Assembly (NCBI RefSeq): GCF_000423105.1
Contig: NZ_AUHI01000005.1
Location: 124,001-188,000, forward strand
Origin: Halalkalibacillus halophilus DSM 18494
Lineage (GTDB): Bacteria > Bacillota > Bacilli > Bacillales > Alkalibacillaceae
Length of the DNA: 64,000 nucleotides
Direction: 5' to 3'
Made by a program: the position numbers and the translations under genes. Shown one piece after another: positions 7,662-16,225 of this stretch; positions within the stretch are counted from its first letter, which is position 1; the number at the start of each line of letters is the position of its first letter. The notes under the pieces are model-generated. The model worked only from the letters and a program-made list of their open reading frames with translations, searched no databases and was not told where the DNA came from.

Positions 7662-9135
7662 CTTAATGATTTTACCGATTGTCTTGCCATTAATCGCAAG
7701 TGCACTCGTTGCGTTCTTTCCTAATAAACTAAATATTGTCCGTCCAGTGTCTATGATTTTATCAGTTATTTTCACGATTATTAGTGCTTACCTTACGTGG
7801 TATGTATTTTCAAATGGAACCATTGTTATGCAGTCTGGTGGATGGGATGCTCCTTTCGGAATTTCGATAGTAGCAGATCCCTTATCCATGCTTTTAGTAA
7901 CCACCACTTATATAGTGAGTACTGCGGCAGTATTTTATGCTCCATCGTCCTTAGATGAGCAACAAGAACGCTTTTATTTCTACACTTTTTTCTTTTTATT
8001 AGTATCAGGTGTAGCTGGTGCTTTTATGACCGGCGACCTGTTTAACTTATTCGTATTTTTCGAAGTATTATTAATTGCCTCTTACGGCTTAATTATATTA
8101 GGGAATGGAAAAGTTCAGCTGAGAGAATCTCTCAAATATGTACTGTTTAACTTATTTTCTTCTATGCTTTTTGTCATTTCAGTTGCTTTTATCTATGCGA
8201 TAACTGGAACGGTTAATTTTGCTCAACTAGCGGAAAGAATTGAATCTGTTGATCAGCAAGGTATACTTACTACAGTGGGGATTGTATTATTCTTCGTATT
8301 TGCTGTTAAAGCTGCTGTTTTCCCTTTATACTATTGGCTACCAAATTCATATGCCGTACCAAACCCAGTAGTATCAGCACTTTTTGGTGCATTACTAACA
8401 AAGGTTGGAATTTACTCAATCATGCGTGTATTCACCCTAATCTTTGTACACGACACAGGGATTACACACCAGATATTCCTGTGGCTAGCGGTATTAACGA
8501 TGGTATTTGGAGTAATTGGAGCTTTATCTACGAATAATGTTAAGTTAATCATCACTTACAATATTATTCCTGCAATAGGTTTCATTCTGATGGGAATTGG
8601 ATTGTATACGGAAACTTCTCTTGCTGGGTCTGTATATTACCTTATGCACGACATGGTAATTAAAGGGGCGTTATTCTTCCTAATTGGTGCACTCGTTGTA
8701 GCTGCAGGAACCTCTGACCTGAGGAAGATGAGTGGAGTAATTCAAAAGTTCCCTCTATTAGGATGGTTGTTCTTTATTGCTTCTCTTGTATTAGCAGGAA
8801 TTCCTCCATTCAGTGGATTCATAGGTAAGCTTTTATTATTACAAGGTGGGCTTCAACAAGAAGAGTTTCTCGTAGTAATTATTGCTTTACTTTCTAGTTT
8901 GCTGATCCTTTTCTCTATGATGCGAATCTTCATCAGAGGTTTCTGGGGTGAAGTGCAAGAGGGGATTACGACCAATCGTAAGAAAGTTAGAAATCTGACC
9001 ATACCAGCAGCTATCCTTGTTTCGATCTCTGTTTTCTTAGGTATAGGGGCAGAAGCAGTTTATCCTCACATTGAGACAATCGCAAATATGCTAATGGACA
9101 GAACAGAATATATTGATTCTGTCTTAAAGGAGTAG
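7654..9135 (+). CDS. mrpD: Na+/H+ antiporter subunit D
   Basis: A 493-aa NuoM/N-like integral membrane subunit with about 14 helices, the second proton-pumping-type subunit of the Mrp complex. It contains the conserved FFEVLLIASYGLI with its functional glutamate, AAVFPLYYWLPNSYAVPNP, and the LTKVGIYSIMR loop. An ATG at 7648 is only 1 nt from GAGGT, whereas the ATG at 7654 has 7-nt spacing and gives exactly the 493 aa of B. subtilis MrpD, so I start there. The first codons overlap the mrpC end by 8 nt. Confidence 0.95.
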   Translation: MTNLMILPIVLPLIASALVAFFPNKLNIVRPVSMILSVIFTIISAYLTWYVFSNGTIVMQSGGWDAPFGISIVADPLSMLLVTTTYIVSTAAVFYAPSSLDEQQERFYFYTFFFLLVSGVAGAFMTGDLFNLFVFFEVLLIASYGLIILGNGKVQLRESLKYVLFNLFSSMLFVISVAFIYAITGTVNFAQLAERIESVDQQGILTTVGIVLFFVFAVKAAVFPLYYWLPNSYAVPNPVVSALFGALLTKVGIYSIMRVFTLIFVHDTGITHQIFLWLAVLTMVFGVIGALSTNNVKLIITYNIIPAIGFILMGIGLYTETSLAGSVYYLMHDMVIKGALFFLIGALVVAAGTSDLRKMSGVIQKFPLLGWLFFIASLVLAGIPPFSGFIGKLLLLQGGLQQEEFLVVIIALLSSLLILFSMMRIFIRGFWGEVQEGITTNRKKVRNLTIPAAILVSISVFLGIGAEAVYPHIETIANMLMDRTEYIDSVLKE

Positions 9136-9141
9136 TGATTG

Positions 9142-9618
9142 ATGGCTATACAAATAATTTTTAACGTACTAATTGCATTTATGTGGATGTTTCTCAGTGA
9201 AACGTATGATTTTGTCGCGTTTGTAAAAGGTTTAATGATCGGTGCCATCTTATTATTTTTCCTAAGAAGGTTCCTTCCGGGTAAATATTATATTGTACGT
9301 GTCTATAAATTAATTAAACTCAATTTCATTTTCTTAAGAGAATTAATATTTTCCACGTTCGCTATTATTGCTTTAGTGTATAAACCTAAAATGACAATGG
9401 AGCCTGGTATTTTTAAACTTCCTACTGAATTAAAAAGTGATTGGGAATTATCGCTTTTAAGTAATTTGATATCTTTAACACCTGGTACCTTAACGGTAGC
9501 TGTTGGAGATGACAACCGAACATTGTACATTCATGCTATGGATTTACCAGATGTGGAAGCTCAAATTAACGATATTAAAAATACGTTTGAAAAAGCGATC
9601 TTGGAGGTGACTCGCTAA
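9142..9618 (+). CDS. mrpE: Na+/H+ antiporter subunit E
   Basis: A 158-aa MrpE subunit with N-terminal membrane helices and a soluble tail. The family signature LISLTPGTLTVAVGDDNRTLYIHAMDL is present (seen as SLTPGTLTV and LYIHAMD). The frame opens with TTG at 9139, but the ATG at 9142 has AAAGGAG at 9 nt and gives the 158 aa of B. subtilis MrpE. In that organism MrpE is needed for full activity but is not thought to carry the ion path. It lies 6 nt after mrpD and overlaps mrpF by 1 nt. Confidence 0.94.
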   Translation: MAIQIIFNVLIAFMWMFLSETYDFVAFVKGLMIGAILLFFLRRFLPGKYYIVRVYKLIKLNFIFLRELIFSTFAIIALVYKPKMTMEPGIFKLPTELKSDWELSLLSNLISLTPGTLTVAVGDDNRTLYIHAMDLPDVEAQINDIKNTFEKAILEVTR

Positions 9619-9923
9619 TGCTAGAACAATTTGGAGATAATTTCCTTCAGATCGCTGTGTGGGTTGCCTATATCGGAATAGCTTTTTCCATACTCTTGAT
9701 TGTCATTCGTGCAGTCATTGGACCTACGAATCCTGACCGAGCAACTGCACTAGATGCAATAGGTATTAATATGATGGCGCTTGTCGGAATCACCGCTATT
9801 GACTTACAAACAAACAAATTAAATGATGTCGTATTAGTTATTGGGATCCTATTGTTCATAGGAACGATCGCAATTGCGAAATTCTTAGAAAAGGGTGTTA
9901 TCATTGATCGAAATTCTGATTAG
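9618..9923 (+). CDS. mrpF: Na+/H+ antiporter subunit F
   Basis: A 101-aa protein with three predicted membrane helices. The diagnostic RAVIGPTNPDRATALDAIGIN region (as GPTNPDRATALDAIG) and VLVIGILLFIGTIAIAKFLEKG are clear. Its ATG overlaps the mrpE stop, with GGAGGTGA at 8 nt. MrpF is required for complex stability and activity in characterised systems. It overlaps the beginning of mrpG, so translation is probably coupled. Confidence 0.94.
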   Translation: MLEQFGDNFLQIAVWVAYIGIAFSILLIVIRAVIGPTNPDRATALDAIGINMMALVGITAIDLQTNKLNDVVLVIGILLFIGTIAIAKFLEKGVIIDRNSD

Positions 9924-10242
9924 TATACTGTTGTTATTAGGCACCTTCTTTTCAATTTCAGGTTCTTTAGGCATCCTGCGTTTTCCTGATGTGTACACTC
10001 GGTTGCATGCTGCTACAAAAGCAGCAACACTTGGTGTCGCCTGTGTACTTCTCGGGTCATTTATCTACTTGTTCTTTGACCAAGGGATTATTAGTGGAAA
10101 ACTACTATTAGGTATTTTGTTTGTTTTAATCACAGCTCCTATTAGTGGACATATGATTTCTCGAGCAGCTTATAACTCAGGAGTCGATTTGTGGGAAAGA
10201 TCCGAAAAGGACCACTTGAGTAAAGATTTAAAAAAGAATTAA
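9904..10242 (+). CDS. mrpG: Na+/H+ antiporter subunit G
   Basis: A 112-aa, three-helix membrane protein of the MrpG/PhaG family, recognised from GSLGILRFPDVYTRLHAATKAATLG (as LRFPDVYTRLHAATKA). A GTG at 9895 opens the frame, but the TTG at 9904 has AAGGG at 8 nt and gives MIEILIS, like the B. subtilis start, so I prefer it. It overlaps mrpF by 20 nt. It is the last gene of the operon and is followed by a strong terminator. Six of the seven usual subunits are therefore present in order A, C, D, E, F, G. Confidence 0.92.
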   Translation: MIEILISILLLLGTFFSISGSLGILRFPDVYTRLHAATKAATLGVACVLLGSFIYLFFDQGIISGKLLLGILFVLITAPISGHMISRAAYNSGVDLWERSEKDHLSKDLKKN

Positions 10243-10246
10243 CCAA

Positions 10247-10292
10247 AACACCTGAACGATGGAATGCAATCCATTCGTTCAGGTGTTTTTTT
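10247..10292 (+). terminator. mrp operon terminator
   Basis: A 17-bp nearly perfect stem (10247-10263 with about 10270-10287; AACACCTGAACG pairs with CGTTCAGGTGTT) followed by seven or eight T residues. A textbook intrinsic terminator. Confidence 0.93.
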
Positions 10293-10352
10293 ACGCTCGA
10301 AATCTGGCTTAATTTCTAATTTAATAGTAATAAATATATTCTATTAAGACAG

Positions 10353-10381
10353 GCACATTTCGAGGATTTCTCCCATACACT
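10353..10381 (+). promoter_or_regulatory. Sigma-E-type promoter of sigK
   Basis: GCACATT (10353-10359) and CATACACT (10374-10381) are separated by 14 nt. These match the sigma-E consensus KMATATT, 14-15 nt, CATACAHT in 6/7 and 8/8 positions. B. subtilis sigK is first transcribed by sigma-E in the mother cell. The site lies 40 nt upstream of the sigK ATG. Confidence 0.72.
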
Positions 10382-10421
10382 TAAAAATAGGCCATTACCT
10401 AATTTCACGGGAGGAATCCAT

Positions 10422-11135
10422 ATGCTTGCATTCATGAAGCTCGTTGCGTTGATCTGTAGTCACCCATATTTGTTTTTCGCTTATATTAAAGGTAACGCCT
10501 TTCCCCAACCATTATCCAAAGAAGATGAAGCTTATTATTTAGAACAATTAGCTAAAGGGGATTTAGATGCTCGTAATAAATTAATAGAACATAATTTACG
10601 TTTAGTAGCTCACATTGCAAAAAAATATGAAAATAATAAAGAGGAACAAGAGGATTTGATTTCAATAGGTACCATTGGACTTATAAAAGGGGTAGAAAGC
10701 TTTTCAGTAGGTAAAGGTACCAAACTAGCCACTTATGTCGCTAGATGCATAGACAACGAAATATTGATGTTTTTAAGATCAACGAAAAAAAGTAACAAAG
10801 ACATCTCTTTACAAGATCCGATTGGACACGATAAAGAGGGAAATGAAATTAGTTTAATGGATGTATTAAAAGAGGAAGAAATTGATTTAACAGAAAGAAT
10901 CCAAACAAAGCTTGAAATACAAAAAGCTTTCCAGTTTATTCATCTATTAGACGAACGAGAAAGAGAAGTTATTGTGAAGAGGTATGGATTAGGAGAGTAT
11001 AAAGAATATACTCAACGAGAGATTGCAAAAGAATTAAAAATCTCTAGGAGTTATGTATCTAGAATTGAAAAAAGAGCTTTAATGAAAATGCTTCATGCGT
11101 TTTACAGAGAAGAACAAAATAAACATTCAAAATAA
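10422..11135 (+). CDS. sigK: Late mother-cell RNA polymerase sigma factor SigK (intact)
   Basis: A 237-aa sigma factor. An N-terminal hydrophobic pro-sequence (about 20-25 residues, ending before NAFPQPLS) matches pro-sigma-K, which SpoIVFB cleaves. Region 2 ([20 protein letters not shown] and [17 protein letters not shown]) and the region 4 helix-turn-helix ([19 protein letters not shown]) are complete. SigK drives coat and germination genes late in sporulation. Unlike B. subtilis 168, the gene is continuous, with no skin-like insertion. GGGAGGAA lies 6 nt before the ATG. Its processing protease is encoded at 57218-58096. Confidence 0.96.
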   Translation: MLAFMKLVALICSHPYLFFAYIKGNAFPQPLSKEDEAYYLEQLAKGDLDARNKLIEHNLRLVAHIAKKYENNKEEQEDLISIGTIGLIKGVESFSVGKGTKLATYVARCIDNEILMFLRSTKKSNKDISLQDPIGHDKEGNEISLMDVLKEEEIDLTERIQTKLEIQKAFQFIHLLDEREREVIVKRYGLGEYKEYTQREIAKELKISRSYVSRIEKRALMKMLHAFYREEQNKHSK

Positions 11136-11166
11136 AACCCAATTCATTTTAAATAAATTGGGTTTT
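11134..11166. terminator. Bidirectional terminator between sigK and mtnN
   Basis: An 11-bp perfect stem (11134-11144 AAAACCCAATT with 11156-11166 AATTGGGTTTT) around an 11-nt loop lies between two convergent genes. It has T-rich 3' sides on both strands. Confidence 0.85.
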
Positions 11167-11173
11167 AATATAT

Positions 11174-11863
11174 TTACTTTAACATTTCTAAAATAAACGA
11201 AGCGCTGTTTTTTGCAGCTTTTTCTAAATATTGTTCAAATGAGATATTAGATTCTTTACCTGCTATATCTGAAAGTGAACGTATGATTAAACAAGGCGTT
11301 TTATACTGAAAACAGACTTGTGCTATTGCAGTTGCTTCCATTTCTAATGCTTTGACACCAATTAAAAGTGATTTTACCTGTTCTACACGATCTATTTCAG
11401 ACATAAATGAATCGCCAGTTCCAATTAATCCCTTTACCACTTGAATATCAGGTGGTAGGACACTTTTTACCTGTTCTGCCTTTTGAATTAAATCACCATC
11501 TGAAAAATAGTGCAAAGGCATTTGAGGAATTTGACCATACTCGTAACCAAAGCCTCTAGCATCAGCATCATGATAAATAGTTTGTTCTCCAATGACAATA
11601 TCTCCTACATTTAAATCAGGGTCCGTACCACCCGAGGAGCCAGTGTTAATAATATAATCTGGTTGGAACTGTTCATGTAGGATGGTAGTGGACATAGCTG
11701 CATTTACCTTACCGATCCCTGATTGTAATAGAACGACTTCTTTCCCTGCAAACGTACCTTCATAAAATCTACAATTTGCAATCGTTACTTCATTCGTGAC
11801 ATTAATTTGGGAAAGAAGCCATTGCACTTCCTGTTGCATAGCACCTATAATACCGTATTTCAT
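11174..11863 (-). CDS. mtnN: 5'-methylthioadenosine/S-adenosylhomocysteine nucleosidase
   Basis: A 229-aa nucleosidase that hydrolyses MTA and SAH to adenine plus methylthioribose or S-ribosylhomocysteine, feeding methionine salvage. Family features are MKYGIIGAMQQEV at the start, GIGKVNAA, the NTGSSGG segment, the catalytic Glu in ALEMEATAIAQVC and the IIRSLSDIAG region containing the catalytic Asp. Two adjacent ATGs are available; GGAGG is 6 nt from the second, which I use. It follows yrrS at 24 nt. In B. subtilis mtnN is likewise downstream of greA and yrrS, with yrrT between, which is absent here. Confidence 0.95.
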   Translation of the reverse strand: MKYGIIGAMQQEVQWLLSQINVTNEVTIANCRFYEGTFAGKEVVLLQSGIGKVNAAMSTTILHEQFQPDYIINTGSSGGTDPDLNVGDIVIGEQTIYHDADARGFGYEYGQIPQMPLHYFSDGDLIQKAEQVKSVLPPDIQVVKGLIGTGDSFMSEIDRVEQVKSLLIGVKALEMEATAIAQVCFQYKTPCLIIRSLSDIAGKESNISFEQYLEKAAKNSASFILEMLK

Positions 11864-11887
11864 CATGCGCCTCCATTAAGGTTGTTG

Positions 11888-12601
11888 TTATCGTCGATCG
11901 TTTTCATATAACTCTTCTACTCGTTGAGGTTGCCAACCTTCATTTTCTATCCAGAATAAATATACTCGATATATTTCATTCTGGGAGGAATCAGTTACAG
12001 TAGCGACTACCCGATCCGGAATTCCTCCACTTTCTAATCTCCAAAAAATCACATTATCAGCTGACAAATCTGTCGCATATAATGTAGCTTCTTCCATTTC
12101 TATACGATCTTGACTACCTTCATTAAAATTAATCGTATGAGGCTCACTCTGATCTGTGCCAATCGGGTCCCAGCTACCATTCACAACATTTTCAACATTG
12201 CTTTCGTCAACTGAATCCACATCTTCTGACATATCGTTTGATTCTTCATCTGAGTCTTCGGATTCTTCACGTGAAGGATCCTCTTCCTCTTCTTCATTGC
12301 CCTCGCTGGAATCAGATTCTTCAGTGGATTCATCCGTACCATTTTGTTCATTCGTCTCTGTGTCTGTCTCCTCGTTCTCCTCTACTTCTTCATCGGAAGT
12401 AGATTCTTCAGTGGTGTCATCTGATGTTTCTTCATCTTGATCTGCGACATCATCTTCCCCGCCACCAACAAAGAAAAAGATTAAAAAAACGACAATCAAA
12501 ACTGCCCCTAAACCGATTAAAAAGTTAAGCATTTTAGTATTCTTACGTCTTTTTTCAAAACGTTCTGATCGACTGAAATTACTGCTTGAATGCTCGTCCA
12601 T
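11888..12601 (-). CDS. yrrS: YrrS family membrane-anchored protein with a very acidic spacer
   Basis: A 237-aa protein of the YrrS (DUF1510) family. It has a basic cytoplasmic N-terminus (ERFEKRRKNTKM), one membrane helix at about residues 25-46, a roughly 90-residue linker of almost only Glu, Asp, Ser, Thr and Asn (about 50-140), and a conserved extracytoplasmic domain (from NGSWDPIGTDQ to RVEELYEND). Function is unknown; in B. subtilis it is co-transcribed with greA and a penicillin-binding protein gene that is absent here. The acidic spacer is longer than I recall for YrrS and resembles surface proteins of halophiles. GGAGG precedes the ATG. Confidence 0.85.
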   Translation of the reverse strand: MDEHSSSNFSRSERFEKRRKNTKMLNFLIGLGAVLIVVFLIFFFVGGGEDDVADQDEETSDDTTEESTSDEEVEENEETDTETNEQNGTDESTEESDSSEGNEEEEEDPSREESEDSDEESNDMSEDVDSVDESNVENVVNGSWDPIGTDQSEPHTINFNEGSQDRIEMEEATLYATDLSADNVIFWRLESGGIPDRVVATVTDSSQNEIYRVYLFWIENEGWQPQRVEELYENDRR

Positions 12602-12636
12602 ATTAGTAAACCTCCATGTTCAAGATAAATTTGTTT

Positions 12637-12666
12637 AAGAAAGTCCCACACATAGATGTGTAGGAC
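12637..12666 (-). terminator. Hairpin between greA and yrrS
   Basis: On the minus strand GTCC-ACACAT pairs with ATGTGT-GGAC (12666-12643), with one mismatched position and a TTTCTT tract after it. It may act as a weak terminator or attenuator that lowers expression of yrrS-mtnN relative to greA. Confidence 0.55.
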
Positions 12667-12676
12667 AAACGAATCA

Positions 12677-13153
12677 TTATTTAACTTCAACTATTTCCAC
12701 TTGGAATTCTCCACCAGGAGTTTGAACCATTACTTTATCACCAATTCTTTTGCCTATTAAACTTTTAGCCATCGGTGAATCATTTGAAATTCTTCCTTCT
12801 AACGGGTCTGCTTCTGCACTACCTACGATCTGATATTCTTCTTCATCTCCATCAGGAATCTCTGCGAAGCGAACTGTTTTTCCTAAATCAACCACATCTG
12901 TATTACTATTATCATTTTCAATGATCACAGCATAACGGATCATGTTTTCTAATTGAGAAATACGTGACTCGACGAAAGCCTGCTCGTCTTTAGCAGCATC
13001 GTACTCCGAGTTCTCAGAAAGATCACCAAAGCTTCTTGCTACTTTAATTCTTTCCACTACTTCTGGACGCTTTGTAATTTTTAAATCCTCTAATTCCTGT
13101 TCTAATTTCTGTTTCCCATCTTCTGTCATGTAAAAGTTTTTCTCTTCTGCCAT
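12677..13153 (-). CDS. greA: Transcription elongation factor GreA
   Basis: A 158-aa factor that rescues backtracked RNA polymerase by stimulating transcript cleavage. The N-terminal coiled coil carries the acidic tip in [20 protein letters not shown] (residues near 45-64, with the DLSENSEY loop). The C-terminal FKBP-like domain ends in [11 protein letters not shown]. The frame extends 9 nt further, but the ATG at 13153 has GGAG at 8 nt and gives [10 protein letters not shown], as in the family. It follows udk with a gap of about 60 nt. Confidence 0.96.
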   Translation of the reverse strand: MAEEKNFYMTEDGKQKLEQELEDLKITKRPEVVERIKVARSFGDLSENSEYDAAKDEQAFVESRISQLENMIRYAVIIENDNSNTDVVDLGKTVRFAEIPDGDEEEYQIVGSAEADPLEGRISNDSPMAKSLIGKRIGDKVMVQTPGGEFQVEIVEVK

Positions 13154-13211
13154 GAAGTACACTCCTTTAATAAATTCTCTGTATTATATTCTGTACATGA
13201 TTGTGTATATG

Positions 13212-13847
13212 CTAAAAGTTAGTCTGTTTTTCAACTATGCTTTTAATTTTCGTTGCAAGCAAATCTATTGCTACGTGATTTTGACCACCTTCAGGAATAA
13301 TAATGTCAGCAAATTTTTTATTTGGTTCTACAAACTGTAGATGCATTGGCCTTACGACATTTATATATTGTTCCATCACTGATTCAAAGGTTCTTCCACG
13401 TTCCTCAATATCTCGCATCATCCTGCGAATAATTCGGATGTCAGCGTCTGTATCAACATACACTTTAATATCCATCATGTTACGTAATCTTTCGTCTTCT
13501 AGAACTAAAATTCCTTCTAAAATAATAACATCTTTTGGTTTTATTTCTACTGTTTTACTTGAACGAGTATGCATTTCATAATCGTATATTGGTTTTTCAA
13601 CGGTTTGACGTTGTAATAACTGTTGTAAATGTGCCATTAATAAGTCGTTATCAAACGCTAACGGGTGGTCATAATTCGTTTTCAACCGCTCTTCCATTGG
13701 TAAGTGTGATTGATCTTTATAATATGCGTCTTGTTCCACCATCAGAATAGACGTATTTTCAAACTCTTCACAAATCGTTCGTGTTACAGTTGTCTTCCCT
13801 GATCCGGTGCCACCAGCAACACCAATAATAATCGGTCGATCTTCCAC
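13212..13847 (-). CDS. udk: Uridine kinase
   Basis: A 211-aa P-loop kinase that phosphorylates uridine and cytidine in pyrimidine salvage. The Walker A motif [12 protein letters not shown] is near residues 9-20. The nucleoside-binding YDHPLAFD and YDYEMHTR segments, the EGILVLED motif and the lid [11 protein letters not shown] are intact. It starts with GTG preceded by GGGAG at about 10 nt. It follows yrrM at 29 nt. In B. subtilis two U32-family genes (yrrN, yrrO) come between yrrM and udk; here they are absent. Confidence 0.96.
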   Translation of the reverse strand: MEDRPIIIGVAGGTGSGKTTVTRTICEEFENTSILMVEQDAYYKDQSHLPMEERLKTNYDHPLAFDNDLLMAHLQQLLQRQTVEKPIYDYEMHTRSSKTVEIKPKDVIILEGILVLEDERLRNMMDIKVYVDTDADIRIIRRMMRDIEERGRTFESVMEQYINVVRPMHLQFVEPNKKFADIIIPEGGQNHVAIDLLATKIKSIVEKQTNF

Positions 13848-13876
13848 TTTCTCAGTTCTCCCTTCGTTCTTAAAAG

Positions 13877-14506
13877 CTATCGTTTTATAGCAATTGCAAC
13901 GCCATCCCCTGCATCTATATACGTTGTTTCTAGACGATTATCTTTCATTAGCCATTGATTAAAATGATCAATCTTCTTAGCTATATTAGACATTCGACTA
14001 GAAGCCTCAGATGGATCAGCCACAAAACCTTTAAACAATACATTATCAATCACTATAACGCCACCAGGTTTCAACACTTTCATTGCTTGCTCCACATAAA
14101 ACTTATATTGTCCTTTGGCAGCATCAATAAAAATAAGATCATAAAATTCATGTCTGGTACTATTTTTCAGCCATACACTTGCATCTTCATGTAAGACTTG
14201 AATACGATCTTGAAGTTCTGCGTTAAAGATATAATTAGTAGCCTCTTGAACCCGATTTTCATCTATTTCTAAAGTTTCTATACGAACTCTATCATATGCT
14301 TGAGCCATTTGTATAGCAGAATATCCAATCGCAGTACCTATTTCAAGAATATTCGTTGGTTGATGTATTTTTATAACCTGTTTTAATAATTCTATGCCAT
14401 CGCGCTCCATGATGGGCACTTTGTTTACTTTTGCATACTCTTCCATCTCTATAAGTAGAGGATGGTTAGTTTGGTGGAGTTGATTAATATAATCTTTATT
14501 ATTCAC
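13877..14506 (-). CDS. yrrM: SAM-dependent O-methyltransferase YrrM (TrmR-type)
   Basis: A class I methyltransferase of the YrrM family, about 209 aa; the B. subtilis member is reported to methylate 5-hydroxyuridine at the tRNA wobble position. The SAM site [16 protein letters not shown] is near residues 60-75 of the chosen frame. The [13 protein letters not shown] and [11 protein letters not shown] metal and substrate segments are conserved. The open frame begins with TTG at 14539 but without a ribosome site; the GTG at 14506 has AAGGA at 10 nt. The start is uncertain. The usual hydroxylase partners yrrN/yrrO are not adjacent. Confidence 0.85.
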   Translation of the reverse strand: MNNKDYINQLHQTNHPLLIEMEEYAKVNKVPIMERDGIELLKQVIKIHQPTNILEIGTAIGYSAIQMAQAYDRVRIETLEIDENRVQEATNYIFNAELQDRIQVLHEDASVWLKNSTRHEFYDLIFIDAAKGQYKFYVEQAMKVLKPGGVIVIDNVLFKGFVADPSEASSRMSNIAKKIDHFNQWLMKDNRLETTYIDAGDGVAIAIKR

Positions 14507-14555
14507 TTCATTCACTTCCTTGGAGAAAGCTATTTTCAACTGGTTTATTCTAACA

Positions 14556-14592
14556 TAAAAAAAGGAAGGAATGCGAATTAGACACGCACCCC
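14556..14592 (-). terminator. mltG terminator
   Basis: On the minus strand GGGGTGCG (14592-14585) pairs with CGCATTCC (14575-14568), followed by TTCCTTTTTTT. It lies just after the mltG stop, so yrrM is probably read from its own promoter. Confidence 0.8.
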
Positions 14593-14607
14593 AAAACCTT
14601 TAAATAC

Positions 14608-15753
14608 TTATTCTACTTCTTCTGGGTCTTCTCGATTTGGTCGATGTTCTTCAATATTAGCTAAATGTTCTTCGTACTCTTCAGCATAGAAAACTTCACC
14701 CTCGTAGGAAGCAACAAAATAAAGATAATTATGCTCTTCAGGATTTAATGCCGCATCAAGAGCATTATCTCTAAAGTTAGCTATTGGTCCTGGTGGCAAT
14801 CCATCATTCGTATAAGTACTATATGGATGTTCATATTCATAGTCTTCGTTAAACAGTCGTTCACGATCTTCATCCATTGCATAGATGACAGTAGGATCCG
14901 TTTGTAACCTCATTTCGGAATCTCCGTTTAAACGGTTCTCAAATACTCCAGAAATCGTATAACGGTCTTCCTCACCAACAGCTTCCATTTCAATAAGCGA
15001 GGCCATGGTAATTGCTTCATGAATAGTAAAATCATGCTCGTTGATAACTTCACGATATGGTTCTATTTGTCGCTCTGTTTCTTGTAACATCATTTCTATG
15101 ATTTGATTAACGGATTGTTCATCTTCATAGAAAGAGTAAGTTATAGCATATAAATAGCCTTCTAAAGGATATCGCACATCTTCTTCCAATATTTCTTCAG
15201 ACAATAAGTTAGGATAAAGCTCAATTAAAGATTCGATGTATTCAAGGTCCTGCATTTGTTCCATGAATTCTTCTCCATCTATAGATGTTTGTTCACCCAT
15301 TATACTAGCGATTTGTTCCACACCCACACCCTCTGGAATGGTAACAGTGAAATCTGGTTCTACCATAATTCGTCCTGTTTTTAATGATTCAATAATTTCA
15401 TCGAACTCCATACTTTGAGCAAATTGATGTTCGCCAGCTTGGAACCCAGACTCATTATTAAAGCTAACATAGTACCTAAACAAAGTAGCATTGTTTATTA
15501 CTTCATTTTCTTCTAAAATTTCACCAATATCTTCTGCATTAGAACCTAATGGTATTTCAACCTCGATTAATGTATCATTATCAGGATCTTTAGGACTTAA
15601 ACCTTCTTCTATGTAGTTATATACTAGGTACGCCCCAATTCCAATAGTTATAATTAACACTAAAAGAACAATTAGTATTATTTTTCTTGCCAGACTAGCT
15701 TCTTTTATCCGTCGCCTTTTCCATGAATACTTCTCTTCTTTTGAACTCGGCAA
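14608..15753 (-). CDS. mltG: Endolytic murein transglycosylase MltG
   Basis: A 381-aa single-pass membrane enzyme that cuts nascent peptidoglycan strands. After a basic N-terminus (SWKRRRIKEASLARK) comes one membrane helix at about 27-48, then a LysM-like subdomain and the YceG catalytic domain. The catalytic glutamate is in TMASLIEMEAV, followed by SGVFENRL and the LQTDPTVIYA and NDGLPPGPIANF motifs. The C-terminus is strongly acidic. It starts with TTG behind AGGGGG. Gene order with yrrM and yrzB is as in B. subtilis (yrrL). Confidence 0.94.
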   Translation of the reverse strand: MPSSKEEKYSWKRRRIKEASLARKIILIVLLVLIITIGIGAYLVYNYIEEGLSPKDPDNDTLIEVEIPLGSNAEDIGEILEENEVINNATLFRYYVSFNNESGFQAGEHQFAQSMEFDEIIESLKTGRIMVEPDFTVTIPEGVGVEQIASIMGEQTSIDGEEFMEQMQDLEYIESLIELYPNLLSEEILEEDVRYPLEGYLYAITYSFYEDEQSVNQIIEMMLQETERQIEPYREVINEHDFTIHEAITMASLIEMEAVGEEDRYTISGVFENRLNGDSEMRLQTDPTVIYAMDEDRERLFNEDYEYEHPYSTYTNDGLPPGPIANFRDNALDAALNPEEHNYLYFVASYEGEVFYAEEYEEHLANIEEHRPNREDPEEVE

Positions 15754-15889
15754 ACTATTTCCCCCTCTAACAACGACTCAAACTACAGTTAAGTATAAAA
15801 TAAAACCCGACATATTTCTATATATTTAGTAAAAACAATGAACGACTAAAGAGGAAAAGTTCTTCTATGGTTTATGTGAACAAGGAAAT

Positions 15890-15926
15890 AATTAAAAGAA
15901 AGAGCTAGGATATTTTATCCCAGCTC
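15890..15926 (-). terminator. yrzB operon terminator
   Basis: On the minus strand an 11-bp stem (15926-15916 with 15912-15902, one G-U pair) and a TTTCTTTTAATT tail follow the yrzB stop. The remaining roughly 130 nt up to mltG show no other feature that I can name. Confidence 0.82.
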
Positions 15927-15933
15927 ATTCTTA

Positions 15934-16212
15934 CTACTCTTGCTCTTCTTCAGTAAATGTAGCAAGCATTTCTTCTACCATTTTCCACTCTTCGTCTGTT
16001 TCAATCTGATAGAGCGTTAAGTCATCAGGGTCTCCATCTGTTTCTTCAAAACGAAAAGCGAATACTTCAACTTCTTCTTCCTCGTCTTGTTCAGCCGGAA
16101 CTGCAACTAAATAAGACTTTTCCGTATGGTCTACATCAAAAGTAAACAATACATCAAATAAATGCTCTTCACCTGATTCATCAGGGATGATGATGCGTTC
16201 TTTTTCATCCAT
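15934..16212 (-). CDS. yrzB: DUF1292 protein YrzB
   Basis: A 92-aa, very acidic cytosolic protein of the DUF1292/YrzB family, of unknown function. The typical pattern is IIPDESGEEHLFDVLFTFDV, then KSYLVAVPAEQ and EVFAFRFEE, with an acidic C-terminus. The ATG at 16212 has AAAGGAGTG at 6 nt and gives the family's 92-93 aa; the longer open frame to 16242 overlaps ruvX and lacks a site. It follows ruvX in the conserved ireB-ruvX-yrzB operon. Confidence 0.9.
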   Translation of the reverse strand: MDEKERIIIPDESGEEHLFDVLFTFDVDHTEKSYLVAVPAEQDEEEEVEVFAFRFEETDGDPDDLTLYQIETDEEWKMVEEMLATFTEEEQE

Positions 16213-16225
16213 GTTAAACACTCCT

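Noticed and set aside
12156..12440. 94-aa Ser-rich plus-strand frame opposite yrrS
   Set aside because: It is the complement of GAA/GAT/TCA-type codons of the acidic YrrS linker and has no start signal of its own.
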